A stretch of 64,000 nucleotides of DNA, taken from Pareuzebyella sediminis (lineage in GTDB: Bacteria; Bacteroidota; Bacteroidia; Flavobacteriales; Flavobacteriaceae). The stretch spans positions 186,001 to 250,000 of the forward strand of contig NZ_VTZS01000003.1 of assembly GCF_008367235.1 (NCBI RefSeq), written 5' to 3'. Shown piece after piece: positions 56,697-64,000 of this stretch. The stretch's first letter is position 1, and each line of letters begins with the position of its first letter. The notes beneath the pieces were generated by a model. It was given only the letters and a program-made list of their open reading frames with translations. It was not told the origin of the DNA and searched no databases. The translations under genes and the position numbers were made by a program.

Positions 56697-57050
56697 ATGA
56701 AAAAAATATATCACTTAGGCACCTGTGATACCTGTCGAAGAATCCTTAAAGAACTAAGCCCTCTGGAAGGGATCGAGCTACAGGAGATTAAAACGGAACC
56801 TCTTACAGCGAAACAGTTGGAGGAAATGAAAAAGTTGTCCGGCAGTTACGAGGCACTTTTTAGTAAACGCGCCCGTTTATACCGACAGAAGGGCCTTCAT
56901 GAAAAAGAGCTTTCCGAGGCGGAATTTAAAAACCTTCTTTTGGCGCATTATACCTTTTTGAAGCGCCCCGTAATTTTGACCGATAACGACATCTTTATCG
57001 GGAATAGCAAGAAAGTGGTTAATGCCGCCAAAGCTGCCCTCCATTCGTGA
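56697..57050 (+). CDS. ArsC/Spx-family thioredoxin-fold protein
   Basis: The ATG at 56697 gives 117 aa (MKKIYHLGTCDTCRRILKEL). The ArsC/Spx fold is seen in the CxxC pair Cys10-Asp-Thr-Cys13, 'IKTEPLTAKQLEEM', 'SKRARLYRQKGL' and 'YTFLKRPVILTDNDIFIGNS'. The arginines that bind arsenate in true ArsC are not clearly placed, so it may be a redox or Spx-like protein rather than an arsenate reductase. The last nucleotides overlap the EamA gene as GTGA, so the two are translationally coupled. Confidence 0.85.
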   Translation: MKKIYHLGTCDTCRRILKELSPLEGIELQEIKTEPLTAKQLEEMKKLSGSYEALFSKRARLYRQKGLHEKELSEAEFKNLLLAHYTFLKRPVILTDNDIFIGNSKKVVNAAKAALHS

Positions 57051-57958
57051 CTAGGCGAGCCCTTGCCATACTGGCCGCCTTGGGTGCCACAGCAATATAT
57101 GGGCTTAACCACACCATAGCCAAAGGAGTGATGCCCGATTATGTTCAGCCTTATGGTTTTATTATGTTAAGGGTTATTGGGGCAGCCATCTTATTCTGGA
57201 GCATTTCTATTTTTGGCCCCAAAGAAAAAATAGACCGTAAAGATTATCCGCGTATGTTAGCCTGTGCCATTTTGGGCATGGGCATCAATATGTTGGTCTA
57301 CTTCAAAGGGCTTGCTCTCTCTACACCCATTAACAGCGCGGTACTTATAACACTTACCCCCATTTTTGTGGTCGTGCTATCCGCCATTTTTATAAAAGAA
57401 AAAATTAAGCCCAAGAAAGTGCTGGGTATCGGTATCGGTTTTTTAGGTGCACTGGGGCTGATTCTTTTCGGGGCTGAAATACGACAAGATGCCCCGAACA
57501 TTCCTTTTGGTAACTTTTTGATATTATTGAACGCCTTTTTTTATGGTTCCTATCTGATTGTGGCTAAAATTTTGATTTCCAAATACCACCCGTTTACCTT
57601 TATGAAATGGCTGTTTACCCTTGGCATCCTCCTTTGCCTTCCCTTCGGATATACCGAACTTACAGAAATAGCATGGGGTAGCCTTCCCTTTTCTGCGATT
57701 TGGAAAATTCTTTTTGTGGTCGTAGGCACTACCTTTTGTACTTACCTCTTTAACATTTTTGCACTAACACAACTCAAGGCCTCTACCTTAAGCGCCTTCG
57801 TGTACGTTCAGCCCTTAATTGGAATCGTTTACGCAATTGCTACGGACCAGGATACCCTTACCACGGTAAAGATTTTAGCGGCCTCGTTAGTTTTGTTAGG
57901 CGTTTATTTGGCCAGTAAAAAGGCCCCCTTTCCGAAAAGAAGCCGTGCCACCGATTAA
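57047..57958 (+). CDS. EamA-family (DMT) transporter, GTG start
   Basis: This is a drug/metabolite transporter-superfamily permease of 303 aa with ten predicted membrane helices in two EamA halves (about 8-140 and 155-290). The GTG at 57047 forms a GTGA overlap with the stop of the ArsC-like gene. The next ATG is 29 codons in, beyond the first helix, so GTG is the best start. The substrate is unknown; members export amino acids, purines or other metabolites. The basic end 'KKAPFPKRSRATD' should be cytoplasmic. Confidence 0.9.
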   Translation: MTRRALAILAALGATAIYGLNHTIAKGVMPDYVQPYGFIMLRVIGAAILFWSISIFGPKEKIDRKDYPRMLACAILGMGINMLVYFKGLALSTPINSAVLITLTPIFVVVLSAIFIKEKIKPKKVLGIGIGFLGALGLILFGAEIRQDAPNIPFGNFLILLNAFFYGSYLIVAKILISKYHPFTFMKWLFTLGILLCLPFGYTELTEIAWGSLPFSAIWKILFVVVGTTFCTYLFNIFALTQLKASTLSAFVYVQPLIGIVYAIATDQDTLTTVKILAASLVLLGVYLASKKAPFPKRSRATD

Positions 57959-57976
57959 TTGATGTTCAGAAGAAAA

Positions 57977-59188
57977 TCAGCTCTCGAATAGGCTTAGTTG
58001 CACGTTATTTTGGGGCTTCGCAAACCCGTAAATACTTCGGCCACCATAAATGTGGGAATCTCGATTTTCCTTTTTGACCAGTGCTTCAAAATTAGTATTG
58101 GGAACGAACCCCTTCTCGGCCTGTTGGGCTAGGTCGGTTAATTTTTTAACGGCCTTAAGCCTGTCTCCACGACCTATTTTTGCCTGTTCTACAGCACTTT
58201 TTAGGGTTCCTATAGTTTCTTCATAGACTTTAATCGGAATAGGAAATGGGGTAGCATCTTTTCCCCCATGGGCAAAAGCGAACCTTGCGGGATCTTTAAA
58301 CCGGGAAGGCGTACCATGTATAATTTCACTGACCAACGTCAATGATTGCAATGTTCGTGGACCTAGGCCTTTCAACAAGAGTAAATCTTCGAATTTTTGC
58401 GTTTCGTTTTCCTGGGCCAGCCAAAGAATGCTTCCCAAGCGTTTCATATCGACATCCTTCGGTTTGATATGATGATAGACCGGCACCAAAAGACGGGGCA
58501 TTTCCTTCAAGATTTTATCCGGATGTTCTTGGACAACCTTCAAGATACCTCTTTTTGTCGGCGAGGCTTTTTTATGTACCAAGTTCAAAATAGATCCCTG
58601 ATTTTTACCACAAACGGCGGTATGAGGCTCTTCGACGAAAGACTTTATATTCTGGGAATGCCAGTGGTATCTACGGGCCATCCCATTAGAATGGTGCATA
58701 CCTTGTTGAACGACCGACCATTCGCCCGTATCGCTGACTATAAAGCAATGAATATAAAGATTGAACCCATCTTGCAGCGCGGTGTTATCAACCTTAGCAC
58801 TAAGCCTGCTGCATCGGGAGAGGTGATGGCCATCGAGTCCGGTTCTATTGCCTACCTCCAAAAGCTCATCGGGAGTCCGTAGCGATTTCTTGCCTTTTCC
58901 TCCACAAATATAAATCCCTAATTGTCTTGAAACCGGATTGATCGATTGCTTCAAAACGTTCATTACGGTCGTTGTTATACCCGATGAATTCCAATCCATA
59001 CCGATTACCGAACCGAAGCTTTGAAACCAAAATGGATCGGACATGCGGCTTAGAAAATCATCTTTGCCTCGATGTTCTATAATAGCCTCGACAATGGGCA
59101 AGGCGAGACGCTTCATCCGGTTAAAAAGCCAAGACGGAACTGCTCCTCCGTGTAGCAATAAATCTGCCGTGCCCGAGCGTTTCATCAT
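57977..59188 (-). CDS. DUF763 protein
   Basis: The 403-aa protein matches the DUF763 family found in archaea and scattered bacteria: the N-terminal 'RSGTADLLLHGGAVPSWLF', 'ICGGKGKKSLRTPDELLEVG', 'VVQQGMHHSNGMARRYHW' and the helix-hairpin-helix-like 'EDLLLLKGLGPRTLQSLTLV'. The hairpin motif suggests nucleic-acid binding, but no function is established. The upstream region carries a perfect 27-bp palindrome 2 nt before the ATG, pointing to tight control. The patchy distribution of the family suggests transfer, which I cannot test here. Confidence 0.9.
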   Translation of the reverse strand: MMKRSGTADLLLHGGAVPSWLFNRMKRLALPIVEAIIEHRGKDDFLSRMSDPFWFQSFGSVIGMDWNSSGITTTVMNVLKQSINPVSRQLGIYICGGKGKKSLRTPDELLEVGNRTGLDGHHLSRCSRLSAKVDNTALQDGFNLYIHCFIVSDTGEWSVVQQGMHHSNGMARRYHWHSQNIKSFVEEPHTAVCGKNQGSILNLVHKKASPTKRGILKVVQEHPDKILKEMPRLLVPVYHHIKPKDVDMKRLGSILWLAQENETQKFEDLLLLKGLGPRTLQSLTLVSEIIHGTPSRFKDPARFAFAHGGKDATPFPIPIKVYEETIGTLKSAVEQAKIGRGDRLKAVKKLTDLAQQAEKGFVPNTNFEALVKKENRDSHIYGGRSIYGFAKPQNNVQLSLFES

Positions 59189-59189
59189 T

Positions 59190-59216
59190 ATATATTTGGA
59201 ATTATTCCAAATATAT
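59190..59216. promoter_or_regulatory. Perfect palindrome at the DUF763 start (operator/promoter)
   Basis: ATATATTTGGAA and its exact complement (12 bp each) flank TTA. The element contains TATATTTG, a -7 consensus match, on both strands. It ends 2 nt before the DUF763 ATG (59188). A dimeric regulator binding here would block the promoter. Confidence 0.6.
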
Positions 59217-59352
59217 GGAATTTTTACAATAAATGGTCTGGAGGACTTAGTTAAGTAGTCGTCATCGCTGACTTTCTGTTTATGGTGCGGAAACTAATGG
59301 TGTTTTTTTGACCATAGGCCCTATTATCTCCTCTGGCAAGGTGTACTAAAAA

Positions 59353-60099
59353 TCATTTCATTTTATCAGAAGAAAAAATTAAGCTAAAACGATCTGCAGA
59401 GTTAGGACTGGACGGTGCAATAAAATAGGTGACCATTGTCTCCTTCTCTAAATCTATAGTATCTTTTTCCAAAGGAAGAGGACCGGCATCATAGAATAAG
59501 GTGACCCCTGTTTTTCCTTCACCGACCGTAGCGGTTTCGGAAATCTTGGCATATTTCAAAGATGCGAATTCTTTGTCTTCAGAACGGCCTGATGCTATAG
59601 CTCGAAAAGGAGCACTTCCTGGGCACAAATTGATAAACCGGAGTTTAGCTTTTCCCTTTTCTACTGAAAAGAAATCGTTCAAAACCAAAAGTTGGGGTAA
59701 ATAGCCGTTTTCCGTAGTTCCCTCAGCACCTTCAACTATATGTTGCAGCTTATCCATAACGGTTTGTAAGTTCACGCTCTGCCCATTAACAGGGCTACCC
59801 ACCAAGCTTAAAGTATATTTTCCACCCTCCCCAATACCAATTTCTTTCTCGAGTACAAGTTCATCGCCATTTTTCACTTTAATCAAATACCTCGTAGGGT
59901 CCAAAGATGAATATTTCGTTATTTTGCCATAATCGACGACAGTCGAAAACACCTCTGAAGTATTCCTGTAGATGATAATCTCAACATCGCTCGTAGTGGT
60001 TAAAAACTGTCCTATTCTGAACAAAGCCTTCTGCGGTTCTTGTTTGTTTGCACAGCTTAAAAGCAAAAAAAATAGTATACAGTAAAGTAGTCTTTTCAT
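59353..60099 (-). CDS. DUF4397-like lipoprotein
   Basis: The ATG at 60099 gives 248 aa with a lipoprotein signal (MKRLLYCILFFLLLSC, Cys16). A 53-codon upstream extension would lie within the permease gene and is rejected. Two beta-sandwich repeats resemble DUF4397 ('FRIGQFLTTTSDVEIIIYRN...VVDYGKITKYSSLDPTRYLIKV' and 'AKLRFINLCPGSAPFRAI'). Such proteins are thought to lie at the cell surface. The start overlaps the stop of the APC permease gene as ATGA, so expression is coupled; a functional link is possible but unknown. Confidence 0.75.
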   Translation of the reverse strand: MKRLLYCILFFLLLSCANKQEPQKALFRIGQFLTTTSDVEIIIYRNTSEVFSTVVDYGKITKYSSLDPTRYLIKVKNGDELVLEKEIGIGEGGKYTLSLVGSPVNGQSVNLQTVMDKLQHIVEGAEGTTENGYLPQLLVLNDFFSVEKGKAKLRFINLCPGSAPFRAIASGRSEDKEFASLKYAKISETATVGEGKTGVTLFYDAGPLPLEKDTIDLEKETMVTYFIAPSSPNSADRFSLIFSSDKMK

Positions 60100-61361
60100 T
60101 TGGATTGTTTTTGGGCGATAAGAAAAGGTCTGCCTAAAATGATAAGTAGTACTAAAATAAGCAGCACCCCTAAGGCTATTGGTTTTGAAACGGCTAGTCG
60201 GAAAATAAGTGCCACCCCTGTAGTTCCGCCTATCACCATTCCCAATAGAGGGACCCATTTAAATTTGGCATTTTCTTTATATGCAAGCCAATTCACGACG
60301 CCAAATGTGCAAAGAAAGATTAAGCTGGCGGCCTCTACCAATGATGAGAGAGAACCGGTAATAGCCAACAAACCTGCCACACCCCCCAACATTATGATTG
60401 ATCTATCGGGGATGTCGTTTCCATTAGTATGCTTAAACCATTGGGGCAGCTCATTTTTATCCGCAATATTCTTGGCCAAGTTTGCCGTAGAGAACAACGT
60501 GGAATTTATAGCGGCCGCCGTGGCAAATCCAGCGGCCACTGTCATAAGTATCACCCCCGTATGGCCCATGGTTTTCTCTGCCACTATGGAAAGGGCAATC
60601 TGTTTAAAACTTATGAGCGTGGCCGCCCCGCCAAGCATTGTGGCCCCGATAGCCACCAAGATATATAGCAGCACGACAAACGCTACAGCACTTAACAAAA
60701 CGGGCATAAAAGTTTTTTTTGGGTTCTTGATACGGTCGTACTCATAGCTCAATAGTTGAAACCCTTCGTAGGCCATAAAAATAGCAGCTCCCCCTATAAG
60801 ACCGGACCAGAGAGGTCGTGGCTCTATTCCGGCGACCAATTGGGATGGCTGCCACTTTGAAACTCCATAGATGGCAAGAACCAACAAAACCAATAAGTTT
60901 ACTGAAACTATGGCAATTTCTACCTTTGTCATCTTACCTACACCTGCAAGATTGAGCAGAATCAAACAGATTGTTATACCAGCTGCCAATAGTCGAATAG
61001 ACAGTCCATGACCATGAAAGGAGAAAGCCACATAATGGCCAAAAGCGTAGGCGTATACCGAGATGGTAAGTACATATCCAATAATCAACAACCAGCTCAG
61101 GCTACCGGCAATTCTGTTATCGTTTACCTCTTCCAAAAAGGCAAATGCACCGCCGCCCTCCTTAAATTTATTCGACAGGAAAACATAACTATAGGCAGAA
61201 CAAATAGCAATAACTCCCGTACATAAAAATGCGAGCCAGGTCCATTGGGCAGATACCGCCACAACGACTCCCAAAACGGTATAAATTCCTCCACCGACCA
61301 TACCGCCCGCCGCTAAGGCCCAGACCGATACAGGATTAAGTTTATTATTGTTTGAGGGCAT
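60096..61361 (-). CDS. APC-family amino acid permease
   Basis: This is a 421-aa inner-membrane transporter of the amino acid-polyamine-organocation family with about twelve helices. The consensus N-terminal motif 'WALAAGGMVGGGIYTVLG' (helix 1 unwinding region) and 'EGGGAFAFLEEV' with 'FMAYEGFQLLSYEYDRIKNPKKT' are characteristic. The substrate is not readable from sequence. It is followed by a coupled surface lipoprotein gene (ATGA overlap). Confidence 0.92.
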   Translation of the reverse strand: MPSNNNKLNPVSVWALAAGGMVGGGIYTVLGVVVAVSAQWTWLAFLCTGVIAICSAYSYVFLSNKFKEGGGAFAFLEEVNDNRIAGSLSWLLIIGYVLTISVYAYAFGHYVAFSFHGHGLSIRLLAAGITICLILLNLAGVGKMTKVEIAIVSVNLLVLLVLAIYGVSKWQPSQLVAGIEPRPLWSGLIGGAAIFMAYEGFQLLSYEYDRIKNPKKTFMPVLLSAVAFVVLLYILVAIGATMLGGAATLISFKQIALSIVAEKTMGHTGVILMTVAAGFATAAAINSTLFSTANLAKNIADKNELPQWFKHTNGNDIPDRSIIMLGGVAGLLAITGSLSSLVEAASLIFLCTFGVVNWLAYKENAKFKWVPLLGMVIGGTTGVALIFRLAVSKPIALGVLLILVLLIILGRPFLIAQKQSK

Positions 61362-61586
61362 TGTTTAATCGATTTCGTGTAAATTAATTTCTGACAGGAA
61401 ATTGATCCATACGTAAACCGATAATGTTTTGGCCCCTGCGGATTTTTTCCCAACGTTTGTATATGAAAATTTCATAGTCCTCTGTAATTTTCATCTGTGT
61501 GGGGATCAATACTCTTTTTGAAGTAGGCGCTAATCAAAAATACTCAAAATCGCATCTTTATACCAAAATTTGAATACATACCGAAT

Positions 61587-62066
61587 TTATACCTCCAAAT
61601 CTTTAGGGTCTTTTGAGAACTTTCGGGTGTCTTCTTTGGTAAGTACTCGAAAAACCTTGGCCTTCTCGGCACCACTGAAGGTAAAAAGAAAATCATTGGT
61701 CAGTGCGGTGAGCTTTCTGGTCTTTAAGTCCATCCAAGCCCCCATCATCTCGCAGTGGGCGACGTTCTCCCCTTTGTGGGTATAGAAATTGTGCTGAAAT
61801 TCGAAAAACTTACCGTCTTCGCTCATTCCCGTAATTTCCATAGAAACTTTAATGGGTTTACCCGGAAAGACCTCCTTGAAATAATAAAGATGCTCGTAAA
61901 AAACGACAGGGCCAATCTGCTCCTTAGCCAATGATGCCTGATCCAAACCCAATTCCATCAAAAAAGACATGCGGGTATGACTCATAAAATTAAGGTAGGC
62001 CGAATTGGCCAAATGCCGATTCGCATCGATGTCGCTCCAACGAATTTCAAATTCTTTCAAGTACAT
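61587..62066 (-). CDS. Acyl-CoA thioesterase (hot-dog fold)
   Basis: The 159-aa protein is of the 4HBT/YbgC type: 'EIRWSDIDANRHLANSAYLNFM' carries the catalytic Asp14 and His18, and 'YEHLYYFKEVFPGKPIKV' forms the second strand-helix part. These enzymes hydrolyse acyl-CoA (or acyl-ACP) thioesters; the chain specificity is unknown. It stands alone, with 225 nt to the permease gene and 162 nt to the oxidoreductase. A -7-like TAGTTTTG lies 20 nt upstream on the coding strand without a -33 partner. Confidence 0.9.
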   Translation of the reverse strand: MYLKEFEIRWSDIDANRHLANSAYLNFMSHTRMSFLMELGLDQASLAKEQIGPVVFYEHLYYFKEVFPGKPIKVSMEITGMSEDGKFFEFQHNFYTHKGENVAHCEMMGAWMDLKTRKLTALTNDFLFTFSGAEKAKVFRVLTKEDTRKFSKDPKDLEV

Positions 62067-62228
62067 AAAGATGTGTTTGCTTCGGCAAAACTATAGATAA
62101 TTGATTTATAATACGATTGTGATGAAAGAAAAAATCCAATGATACTCCACTTGGGGAAGATCAGGTTTCAAACGCTGAACCGACAGGCGCATAGTTAGCC
62201 CCTGAAAGGAAGTTATCACTAAGGAAGA

Positions 62229-63317
62229 CTAAGCTATCTTTATTGTTTCCCCCTTTCGTGCAGATTCATTTATCGCTTCAACGATTACGATATCCTTCAT
62301 TCCTTCCACACCGGATACCATCAAAGGCCGGTTTTCCATTATCGCCAGGGCATCGTCGTCCATCTGGCGTGCCTGCTGGTTTTCGATATAAGTGTTCAAA
62401 AATGTTCCGTCACTTGCTTTCCCCTTAACACCGCGATACGCCTGAAAAGGGGAAAGTTCGTACCACCCATTTTGGCATTCTGTGCGCAACATATTAATAT
62501 TTTCCGCCGCCGTAGTTTTCCCCGAAGTACGTATTCCATTCGGGAAATCGAGATTAAAAAGAGTAGTCTCCTCTACTTCTTTGTAGACTTCGGGTCTTGT
62601 ATTCTCGTGATGGGCAGTTACCGTAAGCGGTTCCATACCCGTAGTATAACGAAGCGCATTGATACAATATACGCCTACGTCATAGATAAGCCCCCCACCC
62701 AATTCGGCATCCATGCGCCAAGTTTTTGGAGGATTCGAAATGTTCCAACCTACGTCTGCCCTTACTTTTTCAATAGCACCGAACGGTTTTGTCTTTGACC
62801 ACTCAATTATTTTGCGGGTGTTTGGCTCATGTTGCATGCGATACCCTATCGCCAGCTTAACCCTGTTTTTAGTACACGCATTGATAATTGCCTGGCATTC
62901 TTCGGCCGTTTTGGCCATGGGCTTCTCGCACCAGACATGTTTGCCGGTGTCTGCTGCTTTAATGGCATATTCGGAATGCAGGCCTGTGGGAAGAACGATG
63001 TAGATCACATCGATATCGGCATTGTTGGCTATCCCTTCCATATTATCATAGTTGTAAACATTACCATCAGAAATGCCGTGCTTTCTTTGCCACATCGGAA
63101 TTTTTTCAGGGCTTCCAGTTACAATGCCCCGAAGTTCGCAGTGTTCGGTCAATTGAAGTGCGGGCGCCAATAAATTTTCACTATAATTTCCTAGGCCGAC
63201 GAGGCAAACGCCTAATTTTTGCTTTTGAAAATTGCTTTTGAAGGCAAGGTGTGGCAGAACGCTCAGCCCACCCAGTGCTAGTCCCGATTTCTTAATAAAC
63301 GTTCGTCTTTTTTGCAT
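62229..63317 (-). CDS. Gfo/Idh/MocA oxidoreductase with Tat signal
   Basis: The 362-aa protein begins with a twin-arginine signal (Arg4-Arg5 in KRRTFIKKSGLALGG), so it should be exported folded with its NAD(P) cofactor. The Rossmann domain has 'VCLVGLGNYSENLLAPAL' and the family EKP motif (131-133). The C-terminal domain includes 'GGGLIYDVGVYCINALRY' with the catalytic-region Asp and His nearby. Secreted members act like glucose-fructose oxidoreductase on sugars or their derivatives; the substrate here is unknown. It is monocistronic and divergent from the nitronate monooxygenase gene. Confidence 0.9.
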   Translation of the reverse strand: MQKRRTFIKKSGLALGGLSVLPHLAFKSNFQKQKLGVCLVGLGNYSENLLAPALQLTEHCELRGIVTGSPEKIPMWQRKHGISDGNVYNYDNMEGIANNADIDVIYIVLPTGLHSEYAIKAADTGKHVWCEKPMAKTAEECQAIINACTKNRVKLAIGYRMQHEPNTRKIIEWSKTKPFGAIEKVRADVGWNISNPPKTWRMDAELGGGLIYDVGVYCINALRYTTGMEPLTVTAHHENTRPEVYKEVEETTLFNLDFPNGIRTSGKTTAAENINMLRTECQNGWYELSPFQAYRGVKGKASDGTFLNTYIENQQARQMDDDALAIMENRPLMVSGVEGMKDIVIVEAINESARKGETIKIA

Positions 63318-63573
63318 GAGGCTGCTTTTTTTTGATTGATGAAACGTGTTTTTTGGAGCTAATCACAAGATAACCAACTTTTTGGTGACGGGCCCCACTT
63401 TATCAGTTTGTTAGGACACTGACACGAGTTTGTTCAACTTCCCAAAACAACCTTTGGATTCTATTTGCGCTTATAAATCGATAACCTGGCGTAATCGAGC
63501 CAACAGGCTTTCAAAAAAGAGGTATCCAATAATGATTGTATTTTTCTTCGGCCTTCCCTAAATTTTTACATCC

Positions 63574-63581
63574 TATATTTG
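63574..63581 (+). promoter_or_regulatory. Candidate -7 element for the nitronate monooxygenase gene
   Basis: TATATTTG matches TAnnTTTG and lies 25 nt before the ATG at 63607. No TTG is present at the right distance. The upstream gap also holds two copies of AGTTTGTT (63405-63412 and 63427-63434), of unknown meaning. Confidence 0.35.
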
Positions 63582-63606
63582 TAACACATTCCAAAGACTC
63601 GAAAAA

Positions 63607-64000
63607 ATGTCATCGAAACCCTCCTTTGTTAAAGAACTTGCCCTTCCCGTAATTGCCGCACCCATGTTTTTGATTTCTGGACCCAAATTGGTCATTGAAT
63701 GTTGTAAGAACGGCATTGTAGGTACCTTTCCGGCACTTAACCAACGTACCAGTGAAGGTTTTGAGGAATGGCTTCTCGAAATCAAATCGGCCCTCAAAAA
63801 GTTCGAGGAGGACACAGGTAAAAAACCAGCGCCCTTTGGAGTCAATCTTATAGTACACCCCACGAACCCAAGATTGGAGGCCGACATCAAATTATGTGTA
63901 AAGCATAAAGTGCCTATCGTTATTACTTCTTTGGGCGCGGTATCTCGAGTCGTCGATGCGATTCATAGCTATGGGGGGCTTGTCTTTCATGATATTATCA
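63607..64000 (+). CDS. Nitronate monooxygenase family protein (3' end outside window)
   Basis: The frame is open from the ATG at 63607 to the right edge (131 codons seen). The N-terminus 'LALPVIAAPMFLISGPKLVIECCKNGIVGTFPALNQRT' and 'PFGVNLIVHPTNPRLEADIKLCVKHKVPIVITSLG' are typical of the FMN-dependent 2-nitropropane dioxygenase/NMO TIM barrel. These enzymes oxidise nitronates such as propionate 3-nitronate. The catalytic His lies further on and is outside the window. Confidence 0.9.
   Translation, partial: MSSKPSFVKELALPVIAAPMFLISGPKLVIECCKNGIVGTFPALNQRTSEGFEEWLLEIKSALKKFEEDTGKKPAPFGVNLIVHPTNPRLEADIKLCVKHKVPIVITSLGAVSRVVDAIHSYGGLVFHDII

Noticed and set aside
60100-60747. 215-codon frame antisense to the amino acid permease
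   Set aside because: It lies wholly inside the clear APC permease gene and its composition is the mirror of a membrane protein; no domain recognised.

Overview
The window is a compact, protein-coding stretch of a Bacteroidota chromosome, most likely from a marine Flavobacteriaceae (Maribacter/Zobellia/Arenibacter-like; the genus is a guess). Evidence for this includes four TonB-dependent outer-membrane receptors, lipoproteins that start with MKK-type signals, the partial polysaccharide lyase, the Bacteroidota-type gene order ileS-dksA/traR-lspA, and promoters of the TTG-N17-20-TAnnTTTG type. Start regions are A-rich with little Shine-Dalgarno signal. I found no rRNA, tRNA, CRISPR array, insertion sequence or prophage. 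Genes are tightly packed, with several convergent 3' overlaps and ATGA/GTGA couplings.

Layout. 1-8.4 kb: end of a PL8 polysaccharide lyase, radA, a Tas-like aldo/keto reductase with a tiny membrane ORF, a secreted lipoprotein, xth and a TonB receptor. 8.4-16.8 kb: a divergent PPOX flavoprotein/MocR regulator pair, glyS, a coiled-coil membrane protein, comF, an Ig-like lipoprotein, a YafV-type amidase and a Nudix hydrolase. 16.3-19.2 kb: katG with an ankyrin-repeat gene behind it and an OxyR-type site in front. 19.4-23.0 kb: a six-PAS histidine kinase, an unknown 77-aa protein and a receiver protein. 23.1-28.4 kb: a TonB receptor and a DUF5689/lamin-tail lipoprotein, divergent from a secreted endonuclease/phosphatase-fold enzyme. 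28.4-42.4 kb: DUF1080 protein, four-helix membrane protein, TonB receptor, pgi, M23 peptidase/tryptophan dioxygenase/DUF3108 operon, patatin-barrel protein and uvrC. 42.6-49.1 kb: a small membrane protein with 5-formyl-THF cyclo-ligase, then lspA, an adhesin-like protein, a DksA-like protein, ileS and an acidic small lipoprotein. 49.4-64 kb: haem-type TonB receptor with recO, gdhA, metB, DUF3298-like lipoprotein, DinB protein, ArsC-like/EamA pair, DUF763 protein, APC permease/lipoprotein pair, thioesterase, Gfo/Idh/MocA oxidoreductase and the start of a nitronate monooxygenase.

How the genes work together. Most of the window is housekeeping: DNA repair (radA, xth, recO, uvrC), translation (glyS, ileS), lipoprotein maturation (lspA) and nitrogen/sulfur/one-carbon metabolism. 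Around this are nutrient-uptake modules (TonB receptors, one apparently paired with a surface nuclease system) and stress or signalling modules (KatG-ankyrin, PAS kinase-receiver, MocR-PPOX).

The most novel-looking element is not a protein. At 37444-37547 on the minus strand there is a complete small-RNA unit: a consensus promoter, a 5' hairpin, a second hairpin whose loop is complementary to an AUGAAAAACC start region, and a strong intrinsic terminator. Other points worth a second look are a 27-bp perfect palindrome at the DUF763 start codon, paired direct repeats that look like a MocR operator, an isoleucyl-tRNA synthetase with GIHH in place of HIGH, and an M23 peptidase with Cys replacing one zinc-ligand His.
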